From positions 496,001-560,000 of the forward strand of contig BLAL01000178.1 in assembly GCA_015698045.1 (NCBI GenBank): DNA of 64,000 nucleotides, in the 5' to 3' direction. Source of the stretch: Rhizophagus clarus (taxonomy: Eukaryota; Glomeromycota; Glomeromycetes; Glomerales; Glomeraceae). Positions 1 to 12,904 of the stretch are shown one piece after another. The notes beneath the pieces were generated by a model. It worked only from the letters and a program-made list of their open reading frames with translations, did no database searches and was not told where the DNA came from. The stretch's first letter is position 1, and each line of letters starts with the position of its first letter. Both the position numbers and the translations under genes were made by a program.

Positions 1-274
1 CTTTTTTTTTTTTTTAAAAAAAAAAATTGATCCAATAAAATTTTAAGGTTTGGAAAGGATCTTATGTTGCGTCATTTAATTCGTTTGCTTATCATCTTAG
101 ATAAGATAATAATTGGTCGATGATAATAGGTTTTTTTTATTTTTATTTTTTATTACTTATTTTAGATAAATGATTGTAACAAATAATAATATAACAAAAT
201 TATTAGGATGAATAATAATTATTATTATTTATACTCATTTTGGGAATAAAAATTATTATTCTTGTCATCTGTAT

Positions 275-307
<33 letters not shown>

Positions 308-1126
308 TTTTTTTTTTATTAAAAAAAAAACCTTAAAGCCCAAAATAAAATAACGTCGATCGATCTTATAATAAAATAAAAAAAGAAAGAGAGAGATTTT
401 TTTTTTTTTTTATTGCTGTATGTTTAACCTTAACACTCCGTATATTTAACTTAAAAAGTATTAGTCCAATATCTTTAAGCATTGATCAAACAAAAAAAAA
501 AAAAATCTGGGAAACAATATTTCGTTTTATGAATGAAATTATTCGATTATTCGAAGAGAACAATGGGCGTTTATATATATATATATATATATATATGATT
601 TTTAAAAAAATTTAATTTAATTTAATTTAATTTGGTTTAATTTAATTTTGGTTTAATTTTAACTTGGGTTTTTAATTTAACTTAGTTTAATTAGTTTGGT
701 TTCAAACTTTTCTCAATTTATATTTATTTATTTACCTTATTTACTTACTTTTTTATTTACCCTTTTTAAAAAAAAAAAAAGGATCTAATCAAAAAAAAAA
801 CTGAAAGGAGATTCTAAAAAAAATTGCGTGAGAATTTTTCATTATTAAAAATTGAATAATATTATCAAATAATATTCATTAAAAATTATTTGACGATCGG
901 CTTCCTTCTAAATAGAGTTCATTCAAATTTTCACTATATATAATATAATTACGAAATTTCTTTTGAAAAAAAAACAATTGATCATCCAATCAAAATAAAA
1001 ATCAAATAATAATATAAAAAAAAAAAAAGGAGAAAAGAATGTAAAAAAGAAAAAAAGAAAAAAAAAAAAAAAAAGGGTAAGGAAAATAAGGGAAAAAAAA
1101 AAAGATAAAAATGATAGTGATACCAG

Positions 1127-1159
<33 letters not shown>

Positions 1160-2713
1160 AATAAATCATGTAATGATACATGCGTTATTGTTTTTTTTAT
1201 ATAACAATAAGAAAACTACGTGTTGTTTATTTTTCGTGACCTAAAATAAAATCACATAGATCATGTTTGATAGTCATCAAATTTAATTACAATAAATTTA
1301 TAATTAGTTTCAAAATATTATTAATCATTTAGATCATTTTAGCCATGACTGGGAATTTTATATTTAGAAATAGTTACATCTCTTTAGAAAATTACATATT
1401 TTTTTTTCTAAATAAAGATCATCTTTAATATTTCTATAATGAAAAAAGTTCGCACATATTTTTTTTTTTTTTTTATTCATTGAATGCAATACATTGAATA
1501 CATTGAAATACATTGAATATATAAATAATACGGAAATTATTTTACATTAATGTGGCAACATTTTATAACACACCACAAATACCACAACACCACAATACAA
1601 TACCATAACACCACAATAACACGGACAGATCACAAGGTGAGAAAGACAAATAAACGAATCTAACAAAGGAAACCCATAAAAATGTATTCCTTCATTACAC
1701 GAAATTTGATGTTATTATTTCTGCAACATGTCTTCCATTTTTGGTTAATGGAAAACATAAACCCAATCGATGGGGAAATATCGTGGTAAAAGTTGAAAAA
1801 ACGCGATTGATATTTTCCAACGTTTAAAAATATCAAGAATCATGTGAAATTTCAAACATCCCTAAACAACCGGAACTTTTTCAAGTTTTTTAATACAATT
1901 GGATTTTTGCATAATAGTTATGTGGCTTCTACTTTTAGATATAATTGTGTAAGGATTTCTATCTCTTTTGGTTTCTTTATTTATGTGTTATAATTTTTTT
2001 TTCATGCATGCATGTCTTTTCTTTAAGAGATGATCTTTTTTAAAGAAATTTTTAAATAAAGCGTGTTTATGACAAATTACAAATTGAATTGAATCCTAAA
2101 CTAATAATGGTAAAATTTCGGTTAAAAGTGTACTGTGTATAAATTTGGTTAAATTATTTAATTTTTATTATTTTGTTGATTTTATTAATTTTTTATTAAT
2201 TTTATTACATAATTCTTTTAATTTTTAATTCATTTCTTTTTACGATACTGTAACAATGAAAAAAAAAAAAAATGTATCTAATATTTATGGTTTTAAATTG
2301 TGTTTCAAAACTAAGAGCGTGGTAAAATTTTTTTGTCAGGAATACCATTTAAAGAATAAATATTGTCGCGTTTAATAGTCAGTTAAAAGTCTGTTGAAGT
2401 TTGGTAAAATCGATAAGTCGATAAGTTGATAAGTCGATAAAGCCGATAAAGTTGGGTTAAAGTTGGTTAAAGTCGGTTAAAGTCAGTTAAAAGTCGGTTA
2501 AAATCGGTTAAAATCGGTTAAAGTCGCTTAAAGTCGATTAAAGTCGGTCAAAGTATAGAAATCAATGTCCGATGATCCGTCGATGACTCTACAAGTTTGG
2601 CTAAAATTACCGGTCATCATTATGAATAAGTAATTATTTATATTATTCAATATATACTTGACCAATTTATTGTAATTTCTTAATTTATTTCATTTAAAAT
2701 TAATTTTTTTGAA
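1..2713. other. AT-rich low-complexity stretch, no gene seen
   Basis: No open frame with coding character is visible. The stretch holds long A and T runs, a TAA/TTA triplet run near 280-305, a (TA)n run near 570-596, TTTAA pentamers near 605-640 and an ACCACA-rich patch near 1560-1620. It lies beyond the 3' end of the minus-strand GST-like gene, so part of it may be that gene's 3' untranslated region. Confidence 0.6.
2401..2560. repeat. degenerate tandem repeat of GTTAAAGTCG
   Basis: About a dozen imperfect copies of a decamer close to GTTAAAGTCG follow one another, preceded by GATAAGTCGATAAGTTGATAA-like copies. No coding potential is visible. Confidence 0.7.
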
Positions 2714-4133
2714 TTATAATTTCCCAACTCCGATTAAGCCTTTATCAGGTTTGAACTTATATCCGGCTCTAGGGAACCAAATAACTACTTCAATTCCAGT
2801 TTTATCTACATCATGAGGTCTAATTCCAATCGTTCTACTACCTAAACTAACAATTTTACCTTTAACAGGAATTTTACCATAATCATCCGGTTCAACGAAA
2901 ACATTCTCCCCTAATTTTCTTTCTTTTTCTTTTTGATCTTGTTCAATTCTCATTTTCCCTTCATTAAAAGGTTTAAATTTTTTAGCAATTTCTAATGCTT
3001 CCTCCCCACTAATTTTTTTAGGTTTAATTTCATTAGATTTAATATATTTTAAAAATCTATCTAACCAAGAAAAAGTTTTCGGGTATAATTTTGAATTCAT
3101 TACATCTTTAATTAATCCAAGATAATTTATAAACCAAAGATTCATAGCTACATGAATATCTGCTATACCTGGATATGGTGTATCTAAAAACCATTCTCTA
3201 TCATCTGAAAGTTGTAATTCAATCCATTCAAGATTTGTTTTAATTCTATCAACATGATATAATCTTTTTGATAAAGGTACTTCGACTTTAATTGGTAACC
3301 CGATTAATGAAGAACGATCTTCTATAAATTCTTTTGTAGTGAAAATTTTGGGAGTGGAAGAATCTTTTGAACCAAATGGCAATAAATTGAACGTGGAACC
3401 ATAAAAGTAACTCTAATTACGATTGAAAAAAAAAAAAAAAAAATCAGTAGATGCGAAAGGCAAGTCGAATGATGCTGGTTTCATCTCTTTCTACAAGTAA
3501 ACTTACATCTGCCCAAATACTTATAACAAAACCAATTCCTCTATCGCTTTTATCAGATCCATTTCTTTTTGGATAAATCGATGGTTCGGGGTATCTATAA
3601 TTTTAAAAAAAAATTTTTAATTTTGTACAATTTTTTTTTTATTATTATTATTATTTCCTTCTACCTTCTTTCCAATTCTTCCAAGATCATTTTTGTATCA
3701 ACAAAAATATCTGATCCAATTTGAAGAACAGGAATGCGTCTATATCCATGAACTAAAAGTTGCAATAATCTATTATTTTTTTCAAAGAAAAATAATTGTT
3801 AAAAAGAAAAACATTATTTATTTATTCAATTTCTTTCTTTTTTTTTTTGAATATTTACGGTCTCCGATTAATTAAAGGTACAATGACAGAAGTCCATTTT
3901 AGTTTTTTAATGGCCAATGCCCATACAATCTTTGCAGAAAACGGTGAGCCTAAAAAAGAATTATTTATAAATGATTTTAAGAAGAAAAATGATTTTAAAA
4001 AATAAATAATAAAAGATTAATGAAAGTTATATATATATATATATATATATATATAAGATCAATTTGATTAAAATGTCAAATTACTTAAATAATAAATACC
4101 TTCGTAATGATATAAAATAATAGGAGGTTCCAT
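2714..4133 (-). CDS. GST-like protein, five exons
   Basis: Reconstructed as complement(2714..3412, 3507..3594, 3665..3769, 3859..3949, 4100..4133), 338 residues, with GT-AG introns and frame kept across every junction. The N-terminus begins MEPPIILYHYEGSPFSAK, the beta-alpha start of the thioredoxin-fold GST domain. GYRRIPVLQIGSDIFVDT follows, with the cis-proline (IPVL) expected of the glutathione-binding domain. The middle is helical like a GST C-terminal domain (WLDRFLKYIKS). The last 80 or so residues (FVEPDDYGKIPVKG to FPRAGYKFKP) form an extra domain seen in fungal GST-like proteins. The short first exon was chosen because it supplies the only methionine in frame before the thioredoxin-like strand. 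No active-site cysteine is obvious at the SPFS position. Glutathione binding is inferred from family; substrate is unknown. Confidence 0.85.
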
Positions 4134-5159
4134 GTTTCTTTTTTCTGGGGTTAGAAAAAACCTTTTAAATATCAGGTTAAATTAATTAACCATGTGATCA
4201 CCAATCACCATCGTGCCATTAGTAAATGTTATTGGATCGATTACGTCGGCTTGTAGATCAAAAATCAAGAATCATTTTTTTTTAGGCAAGAGAACATTCA
4301 CATCGTGTTTGAGAAATTCCCATCGATTAGTCAGCAAAAATAAGTCAATTATTAACAAAATAAGTCAGTTATCAAACAAAATGAGAGCTATTAAACAAAA
4401 ATATTTTCTTTATTAAATACCATATCTATCTATTCCGGCATAATTACTTTTGTGACCGGTTTATTTTCATCGTTAGTCAGCGTAAAACGCGTTAAAATAA
4501 TTACTGTATTTATAGTACAACATTTTACAAATAATATTTTCTAAACCATGCTAATACTCTAATCTCATCATAATACAGTTATATTATCATATAGTCCTCC
4601 CTTTACCAATAAACAATTGAATAATAATACTAATAAAATGCAAGTATTATTACCTTAATTGGTTACGAACTTTGTTTAACCTAGGGTCATGAGGATTCTC
4701 TTGCGTATTTTCATATGATTTTTAACGTAAAATGATGCGAGGCTTTTTAACCATGCTTTACATGAGTATTGCGTAATGGGTATGACCTTACTATATATAT
4801 ATTGCATATCAGATTTTGGTCAAACGCAAACGATCCACTTTAACTTCGGTTTTTTTTTTTAAATGTTTCGCGTAATTTAACCAATTAAAAAGATGCCGTT
4901 TAATTTTTTAGATGAATTAGATGAATTATATCTCGATAAACTTTATTTTGTTCATCACGCGAATCAAAAAAAAAAAAAAAATTTTTCACAGAAGAAAAAA
5001 AAAAAAAAAATTTTAAAAATACCTTAAAAATACCCATACATTTGACGAGTTTGGTAAAATATTTATAAAATAAAACAAAGAACATATGTAAAATGATTTC
5101 ATAAAATTTTCACAAATAAGAAATTTTATATTATATTATATTAAAAAAAAAAAAAAGCC
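4134..5159. other. intergenic, no gene seen
   Basis: This holds the likely promoter of the GST-like gene and A/T-rich spacer, including a (TA)n run just inside the gene at 4030-4055. Only short open frames without splice-supported continuations are present. Confidence 0.5.
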
Positions 5160-5760
5160 TTGTCCATTTTCCTTTATAGTGATCATATTGTTGTTTTTTC
5201 CATTGTTTTTATACCTGTGAAATGTATGTATGACACGTATAATATGCACAACAGTATATATGTCTCGACATTACATTCAAATATGTTTACGCCAAAAAGG
5301 ACAAAAAGAGAAAGGCCTGACCGTTATCGCACAGATCTGTTTGTCACGTGGAACCTTTAAATTTTTTTTAACTTGTATAGTACTTGAATTCAGATTTCAG
5401 AAGATAGGAAATCGCGTGATTTTTTTTTAAGTCGTGATTTATACATATATATATAAATATCACGAGAAATATTTTTACACGGAAAATCATATTTAAAAAT
5501 TTACCTAATTCCAAGTATCTCGTAAAGTATTTCTTAAAAGTTAAATAGGAATCACATGATCTGTAATGCCAACCAACACTGTGTGTAATTCCAATTTGTA
5601 ATTGCTCCTTTGAACGAAGAACGAGAATTTACGAGATGAAATAAATCCTTTGATAGGTGAAAATTTCTTATATACAAATGACGGTATCCTAAGAAAATGC
5701 GTTGTGACAGAGAGTTAATCATATCGGCAAGTTGCATAAAAATATTCTAAAATGTAATTG
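5160..5760. repeat. flank unit A of the ligase tandem array
   Basis: This segment shares diagnostic patches with DNA after ligase copies 1 and 2. Examples are CACGTGGAACCTTTAAATTT near 5346 (compare 8624) and the TGTAATGCCAACCAACA patch near 5562 (compare 8771 and 12571). It ends about 250 bases before the start of copy 1 and probably includes its upstream regulatory region. Confidence 0.65.
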
Positions 5761-6006
5761 ATAAATTCATTTTTGAAACGAATTGAGCATCATATGATTT
5801 TGTACATTTAGAAATGGAATTCACAAAAAGGAAAAGTCGCTCTATAAATTGGGTTTGGATTCTGAAATTCTTATCCGCATGATAGATAATCAGTAAATTT
5901 ATTAAAAAAATAAATATAAAATTATCCTCTTTTTGCTTATATCAGTCATTTATTCTGATTATTCGTTAATTGTATATTATAAATACTTTCGATTAATATT
6001 TCTATA

Positions 6007-8368
6007 ATGATTTTCAGATCTAATTTCCCTGACATTGATTTTAAAGAAATCGGAATTTATCAATTTATTACTAGCAATCCTTATGGGATTGATGATGATA
6101 AAGCTATTTTTATTGATGGTTTAACCGATAAAAAATTAACTTTCGGTCAACTTAAAGCTAATTCAAAAAAATTAGCATTTAGTTTGAAAAATAAAATTAA
6201 ATTTAAACGTGGTGATGTTTTGGCAATATATTCTCCTAATCATGTAAGTATTCGTGTAATAGTGAAATAATTTTATTTAATTATTTTATGATCATTCTTT
6301 TATCTCTTTTTTTTCTTTTTCTTTTTTTAGATTGATTATCCTGTAGCTATCTTTGGTACAATCGCAGCTGGTAAATAGTTATCGTAAAAAGGTCTATTCA
6401 CAGTTCCGGAATTTTAACTCTTTTTTTTCGGTGGTTTATTTAGGAGGAATTGTAACCCCGGTTAATCCAGAATATACGTCTGAAGAACTTGCTTCTCAAT
6501 TAATAGATTGTGGTGCTTCTGTTATTATAAGTCATCCTAATTATCTCGACAAATCTATCAAGGCCGCAAGCGCAGCAAATATTCACGAATCCAAAATATT
6601 TTTATTTGATGAAAACGAAATCGGTGAATTTCAACCTTTCTTGTCCTTATTTTCTAATCAAGAAATTAAACCAGAAGAATATACACCGGAAGAAACAAAA
6701 TCGATTACGGCATATTTATGTTATAGTTCTGGTACTACTGGAAAGAATAAAGGAGTTGAAACCACTCATTTTAATATGATTTCAAATGGATGTTTTTGAA
6801 GATCAAATAAATCATGAAAATATTTTTATGGGATCTCTCGTAAGTTATATATGTTTTTTTAAACACTTACTAATACGCTTTATATTAAATGTATGATTAT
6901 TTTTCGAAATTTAGCCTTTCTTCCACATATACGGATTAACCTTTCTTATACACTTTGTCGTTATTAAGGTATATGCAAAAAAAGTTTGTCTTCATTCCTT
7001 CTATCACGAGCTAATTCTTCGGTTTTTCATTACAATCCAAGGGAGCTTCATGTGTTGTCCTTCGTAAATTCGAATTGGAAGCATTTTGTCGTATAATTCA
7101 AGATTATAAAGTAAATATAGCTCCAATTGTCCCTCATGTAATTTTCCTTTTGGTTAATAATCCTATAGCAAGAAATTATGATCTATCAAGTTTAAAATTG
7201 GCTATAAGTGCCGCTGCTCCCTTAAGTAGAAAATTAAGTAAAAAATTTGTTGAAATTTACAATATTTCAATCAAACAAGCCTATGGTACATATAGTATTT
7301 TAAAATTAATTATACTAGAAATATTCTTTACTTATTATTATTATTATTTTTTTTTTTTTTTTCTTTATTTTTTTAGGTTTAACAGAGACAACTCCATTTG
7401 CGATTGTTACGAAAACCGATCATATTGTAGATGGTAATTTTGCGATGTCATGTGACTCTTTTCGTTATCTTACGAAACGCTTATTCCTTCAATTTTATCC
7501 TAACTTTTTTGTTAGGTTCAACTGGAGTTCTCATTCCAAATGTGGAATGTAAGATAATTTCAAATGATAAGGATAAGAAAGGTAATTATATTTTGTGATA
7601 ATAAATATAAAGTAAAAGCAAAAGTTTAAAAAAAACTTGATTTATTGATAGAACTTGGGTACAATGAACCTGGTGAACTTTATATTCGAGGCCCAAATAT
7701 TATGAAAGTAATTTTATTGTTTTATGGTTCTAGAATCAATAAAGTAATATTAAGAGTACGTGAATTTTATATAGGGTTATCTTAATAATAAAGAAGCTAC
7801 GAGTGAGTGTATTGACAGTGATGGTTGGTTCCATACTGGGGATCTAGGAAAAGTTGACCCTCAAGGTATAATTAATCAATTATATTTTTGCGCAAAAAAA
7901 AAATATATATATATATATATTTTAAATTATCTTGTAATTATCTTGTAGGAAACTTTTTTTTTATTGATCGTCTTACCGATTTAATTAGCAATAAGGTAAA
8001 CCGAAACAAATAATCAATTAATCGATCTCTTTTTAAGATGGTCTTCTAAAAACTTATAATAAATATAGAAACACCAAATTGCACCATCCGAACTTGAATC
8101 AACATTGCTTGAACACCCATCAATTGAAGAATCTGCCGTAATTGGTATATATTCTGAAGAACAAGAAACAGAATATCCACTAGCATATGTAAAATTAAAA
8201 CAAAATGAAATTCAATCTGATCAGTTAAAGGAAGAAATCAAAAATTTCGTCTCTCAAAGAGTTGCTGCACATAAAAAATTGCGTTATGTTCATTTTATTG
8301 ATGAAATTCCCAAGAATTCTTCTGGTAAAAATTTAAGAATATTCTTAAAAGAAAAAAACTATAAATGA
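6007..8368 (+). pseudogene. acyl-CoA ligase copy 1, frameshifted
   Basis: This is the same 11-exon structure as the intact neighbour at 9247-11883: 6007..6243, 6331..6370, 6444..6839, 6915..6968, 7042..7285, 7377..7433, 7516..7581, 7652..7707, 7775..7865, 7949..7995, 8069..8368. All splice sites are kept. ANL-superfamily motifs are present: the phosphate-binding loop [43 protein letters not shown], and the catalytic-lysine region PKNSSGKNLR. In exon 3, 11 bases are missing relative to copy 2, between two CAAAT repeats, at about 6787. This brings a TGA into frame at 6797-6799. Everything else is well preserved, so the loss is recent, or it is an allele or sequencing artefact. The active enzyme would activate a carboxylic acid with ATP and CoA. 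Confidence 0.85.
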
Positions 8369-9246
8369 ATGTACAAGTATTTAAGAATGTTTTATACTAT
8401 TATCTACCATGCTTTATACGTACTAATGAGAAGTCGTTACTATAAAATAAATTCGAGACTTTTAAAATTCAATCAACTGAATGTTTCGGAAGTTCCATAG
8501 AACTTCAATTGTTGTGTTTACATTGCCTTTATGTATGTAATGTAAGTATACGCATTGTATATACGCACACTACGCACACGGAGTGTTTTTTTCATCGATA
8601 ATATAATTTAACCATTTTTTTGTCACGTGGAACATTTAAATTGTTCATACTATATTATGGTGTGGTTTTTTTAACGTGTGATTATATAATTAATATATAT
8701 ACCCATTCACAAAATAATTGAGATACTAAAAAAAAGTGATAATTTTGGGTATCACACTATCACATGATCTGTAATGCCAGCCAATATTATGCGTAATGTG
8801 CGTAAGTAATTTCTCCTTTGAACGGATGCAACAGATGAACGAGAATTACGAGATGAAATAAAAAATTCATTATCACCCCTTTAATAGGAGATATACTAGT
8901 AAACAAAATATAGTGTCTTACCAAACCTTAAGAGTGATGTTGAGTCACTATATGAACTTTCTCACCAAAGTTACATTAACATATTCTAGAAAATCATTGA
9001 CGATCCAATTCATTTATTTACGTTGCTTGGAATTCCGCGTTCATAAGTATTGTGTTCCATATGTAGGGCTAAGACTTTTAGTAATCTCGTTAAAAGGTTC
9101 ACAATAGATTACACAGAATAATCAGATGGTAGATAATCGTAAAATATCTAAAATATCTCTAAAGATCAAGGAGTTTTTAGATGATATTTTTTATATAAAT
9201 TGACCTCTTTTTTGCTGAAATCAATCGTATTGTAGTAAAAAAAAAA
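8369..9246. repeat. flank unit B of the ligase tandem array
   Basis: Spacer between ligase copies 1 and 2. It contains TGTTTCGGAAGTTCCATAGA near 8478, repeated near 12141. It also has the CACGTGGAAC patch near 8624 and the TGTAATGCCAGCCAATATT patch near 8771. The final 60 bases precede the ATG of copy 2. The open frame at 8913-9107 shows no coding features and is not called. Confidence 0.65.
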
Positions 9247-11379
9247 ATGCCCTTCAGATCTAATTTCCCTGACATTGATGTTAAAAAAATCGGAATTTAT
9301 CAATTTATTACTAGCAATCCTTATGGAATTGATGATGATAAAGTTATTTTTATTGATGGTTTAACCGATAAAAAATTAACTTTCGGCCAACTTAAAGCTA
9401 ATTCAAAGAAATTAGCATTTGGTTTGAAAAATGAAATTAAATTTAAACGTGGTGATGTTTTGGTAATATATTCACCTAATCATGTAAGTATTCGCGTCAT
9501 AGTGGAATAATTTTTTATAATTTTTTTATTTTTTTTATTTTTTTTTTATTTTTTTTTATTTTTTTTTTTATTTTTTTCTTTTTTATCTTTTTTATTTAGA
9601 TTGATTATCCGGTAGTCATCTATGGTACAATCGCAGCCGGTAAATATGTTATCATGAAAATGACCTAGGAATTTTTTTTTTTGTCCAGAATTTAATTTTT
9701 TTGTTTTAATTAGGAGGAATAGTATCACCGGCTAATCCAAAATATACATCTGAAGAACTTGCTTCTCAATTAATAGATTGTGGTGCTTCTGTTATTATAA
9801 GTCATCCTAGTTGTCTCAAGGAAGCTATCAAGGCTGCAGATGCAGCAAATATTCACAAATCCAAAATATTTTTATTTGATGAAAACGAAATCAGTGGATT
9901 TCAACCTTTCTTGTCCTTGTTTTCCGATCAAGAAATTAAACCAGAAGAATATACACCGGAAGAAGCAAAATCAACTACTGCTTATTTATGTTATAGTTCT
10001 GGCACTTCGGGGAGGAGTAAAGGAGTTGAAATCACGCATTTTAATATGACTTCAAATTTAATGCAAATGGATGTTTTTGAAGATCAAATAAATCATAAAA
10101 GTATTTTGATAGGGTCTCACGTGAGTAGTAATCATTTTTTTTTTGTTTTGAAAATACGCTTTACTAAAAATATCTTTTTTATTTCGAAATTTAGCCTTTC
10201 TTCCACATATACGGATTAACCTTTCTTATAAACTTTATTATTATGAAGGTATACATAAAAAATTCTGTTTTCATTCCTTCGGTCTCGTAATATTTTAATT
10301 TTCTTCACACAATTTCGACTTTAATTTCAAAATTTCAAGGGAGCTTCATGTGTTATCATCAATTTCGAATTAGATCTATTTTGTCGTATAATTCAAGATT
10401 ATAAAGTAGATATAGCTCCAATTGTCCCTCCCATAATTTTGCTCTTGGTTAATAATCCTATAGCAAGAAATTATAATTTTGAAAGTTTGAAATTAGTTAT
10501 AAGTTCTGCTGCTCCTTTAAGTAGACAATTACGTAAAAGATTTGTTGAAATTTACAAGACTCCAATCAAACAAGGCTATGGTATATGTTTGAAACTAATT
10601 TTTAATACAGGAATATTCTTTCTCTTATTATTTCTTCTTTTCTTTTAGGTTTGACAGAAACAACTCCATTTGCAATTATGAGTAAAACTGATAACATTGT
10701 CGAAGGTAAATTTGACTTGCCTCGAAAAAATGGTAGCCGGATAGATTTGGTGGTTCTTAAGGTGATTAAGATTAGGACTAGGATAAGGGGATTACACAGC
10801 GTCACATCCCTAGCTGCTCTTCAACTTTTATAATTATTCTGGGACTTAGAAATATCAGACTCTCTAATTGTCGCACATTATTTGTCACATGTGTAATAAT
10901 ATGTGTAACCCGAAAAATAAATCCGGCCTACTATTTTTTCCTGGTAAATTTATAAATGTCATGTGACTTCGTTATCCGTTCTCGGTATTCATCTTTGACT
11001 CTCTTCGTTAGACTCAATTGGAATTCTCGTTCCAAATGTGGAATGTAAGATAGTTTCAAATGATAAGGATAAGAAAGGTAATTATTATTTTATGAAATAT
11101 AAGGTAAAAGTTTAAAAAAACTTGATTTATTGATAGAACTTGGGCACAATGAACCTGGTGAACTTTATATTCGAGGCCCAAATATTATGAAGGTAATTTT
11201 ATTGTTTTATGATTCAAGAATCAATAAAGTAAAATTAAGAGTACGTGAATTTTATATAGGGTTATCTTAATAATAAAGAAGCTACGAGTGAGTGTATTGA
11301 CAGTGATGGTTGGTTCCATACTGGGGATCTAGGAAAAGTTGACCTTCAAGGTATAATTAATCAATTATATTTTTGCGCA

Positions 11380-11415
<36 letters not shown>

Positions 11416-11883
11416 AATTATCTCGTAAAAAAAAAAATAATTATCTTGTAGGAAACTTTTTTTTTATCGATCGTCTTAATGATTTAATTAGCTATAAGGT
11501 AAACCGAAGCAAATAATCAATTAATCGATCTCTTTTTAAGATGGTCTTCTAAAAACTTATAATAAATATAGAAACACCAAATTGCACCGTCCGAACTTGA
11601 ATCAGTATTGCTTGAACACTCATCAATTGAAGAATCCGCCGTGATTGGTATACATTCTGAAGAACAAGAAACAGAATATCCACTAGCATATGTAAAATTA
11701 GAACGAAATAAAATTCAATCTGATCAGTTAAAGGAAGAAATCAAAAATTTTGTCTCTCAAAGAGTTGCTGCACATAAAAAATTGCGTTATATTCATTTTA
11801 TCGATGAAATTCCCAAGAATTCTCCTGGTAAAAGTTTAAGAAGATTATTAAAAGAAAGAGCTAAAAATGAATTCAGCATTTAA
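9247..11883 (+). CDS. acyl-CoA ligase (4-coumarate-CoA-ligase-like), intact copy 2
   Basis: Eleven exons: 9247..9483, 9600..9639, 9714..10120, 10195..10248, 10340..10580, 10649..10705, 11012..11077, 11137..11192, 11260..11350, 11452..11498, 11572..11883. They sum to 536 codons (535 residues), the usual length for 4CL/luciferase-type adenylate-forming enzymes. Motifs in order: [30 protein letters not shown] (P-loop), [55 protein letters not shown], and [11 protein letters not shown] with the catalytic lysine. The family converts a carboxylic acid plus ATP and CoA to an acyl-CoA through an acyl-AMP. The substrate cannot be read from sequence. There is no peroxisomal SKL tail. The hinge region reads [12 protein letters not shown] rather than the more usual VDRLKELIKYKG. 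Intron 6 is enlarged by an insertion. Confidence 0.9.
10706..11011. mobile_element. insertion-enlarged intron 6 of ligase copy 2
   Basis: The matching intron in copy 1 (7434-7515) is 82 bases, while this one is 306. The extra DNA, roughly 10715-10960, is less AT-rich than the surroundings (patches such as GGTAGCCGGATAGATTTGG and CAGCGTCACATCCCTAGC) and has no ORF. It could be a SINE-like insert. Intron 6 of copy 1 resumes at the shared ATGTCATGTGACT sequence. Confidence 0.5.
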
Positions 11884-12900
11884 GCAATGTTCATATTAGG
11901 TAAAGTACTAGGATCTCATCCTTAACTTATATTTTAATTCAATAGTAATTATTGCTTATTCATTTATGATGATTTAAAATCACTATATTCATTAATAAAA
12001 ATCACAATCCAAATTTAACTTTCCACCGATCTTGCCAATGCTGACTATATTATCTACCATGTTATATGTACAGATGTGAGATTATTAAAGCAGCCAAAAT
12101 ATAGGAAATAAATTCGAGACTCAAAATTCAATCAAATAAATGTTTCGGAAGTTCCATAGAGTCTTCTATAATGAGTTATGTTTACATTGTTTTGATACCT
12201 ATGAACTTTATGTACAGTATGTATACGTACACAATATATATATATTTTTTTTTTCCTCGATAATACAATTCAATGCATTTACACCAAAGAACGAAAAGAG
12301 AAAGTCTAAACCATTTTTAAATTATTCATATTATAGCTTAATAAATTCAAATCGGAAGACAGAAAATCATTATATATACTTTATATATATCGCAAGGAAA
12401 AATTTGTGAAAATTCACAAAAATCATATTTGAAAGTTTAATATAAACCAAAAATGGATTATTTGATCTGATTTAACCAAATTAATATAATTTACTGGGTA
12501 TATATGCTCGGATTTACAGTATTTGATTGTCAAAAGCTTTCCGCAAGTTGAGGTATAGGAATCATACGATCTATAATGGCAGCCAATAGTATGTGTAATT
12601 CCAATTTGTAGAATTACGAGATTATCACCATTATTGCCCTTTGATAGGTGAGAATTTCTTTTACACTAATGAAAAATATTGAGTTAACTATGACAATCCA
12701 TATGAACTTCCTCAATGAGTTACATAAAATTATAATTGATAACTCAATTCATTTTATTTATGATGTTTATTATTTAAATGAAAGTACTGTAAATCAATTA
12801 TAATGTAGATAATCTCATTAAGAAATAGAATTCACAATTGAAAAGGAAAGTTTCTCTGAATTCAATTCTTAATCACAAGATATCGAAATCTAACATATTA
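11884..12900. repeat. flank unit C of the ligase tandem array
   Basis: This repeats the flank seen after copy 1. TGTTTCGGAAGTTCCATAGA lies near 12141, a TGTTTACATTG / TATGAACTTTATGTA patch near 12180, and the ATAATGGCAGCCAATAGTATG patch near 12571. It leads into the decayed third ligase copy. The open frame 12140-12409 falls within this repeat and has no recognisable product. Confidence 0.6.
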
Positions 12901-12904
12901 TGGT

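Noticed and set aside
600-645. Telomere-like TTTAA repeats
   Set aside because: Not a TTAGGG-type telomeric repeat; ordinary AT-rich microsatellite.
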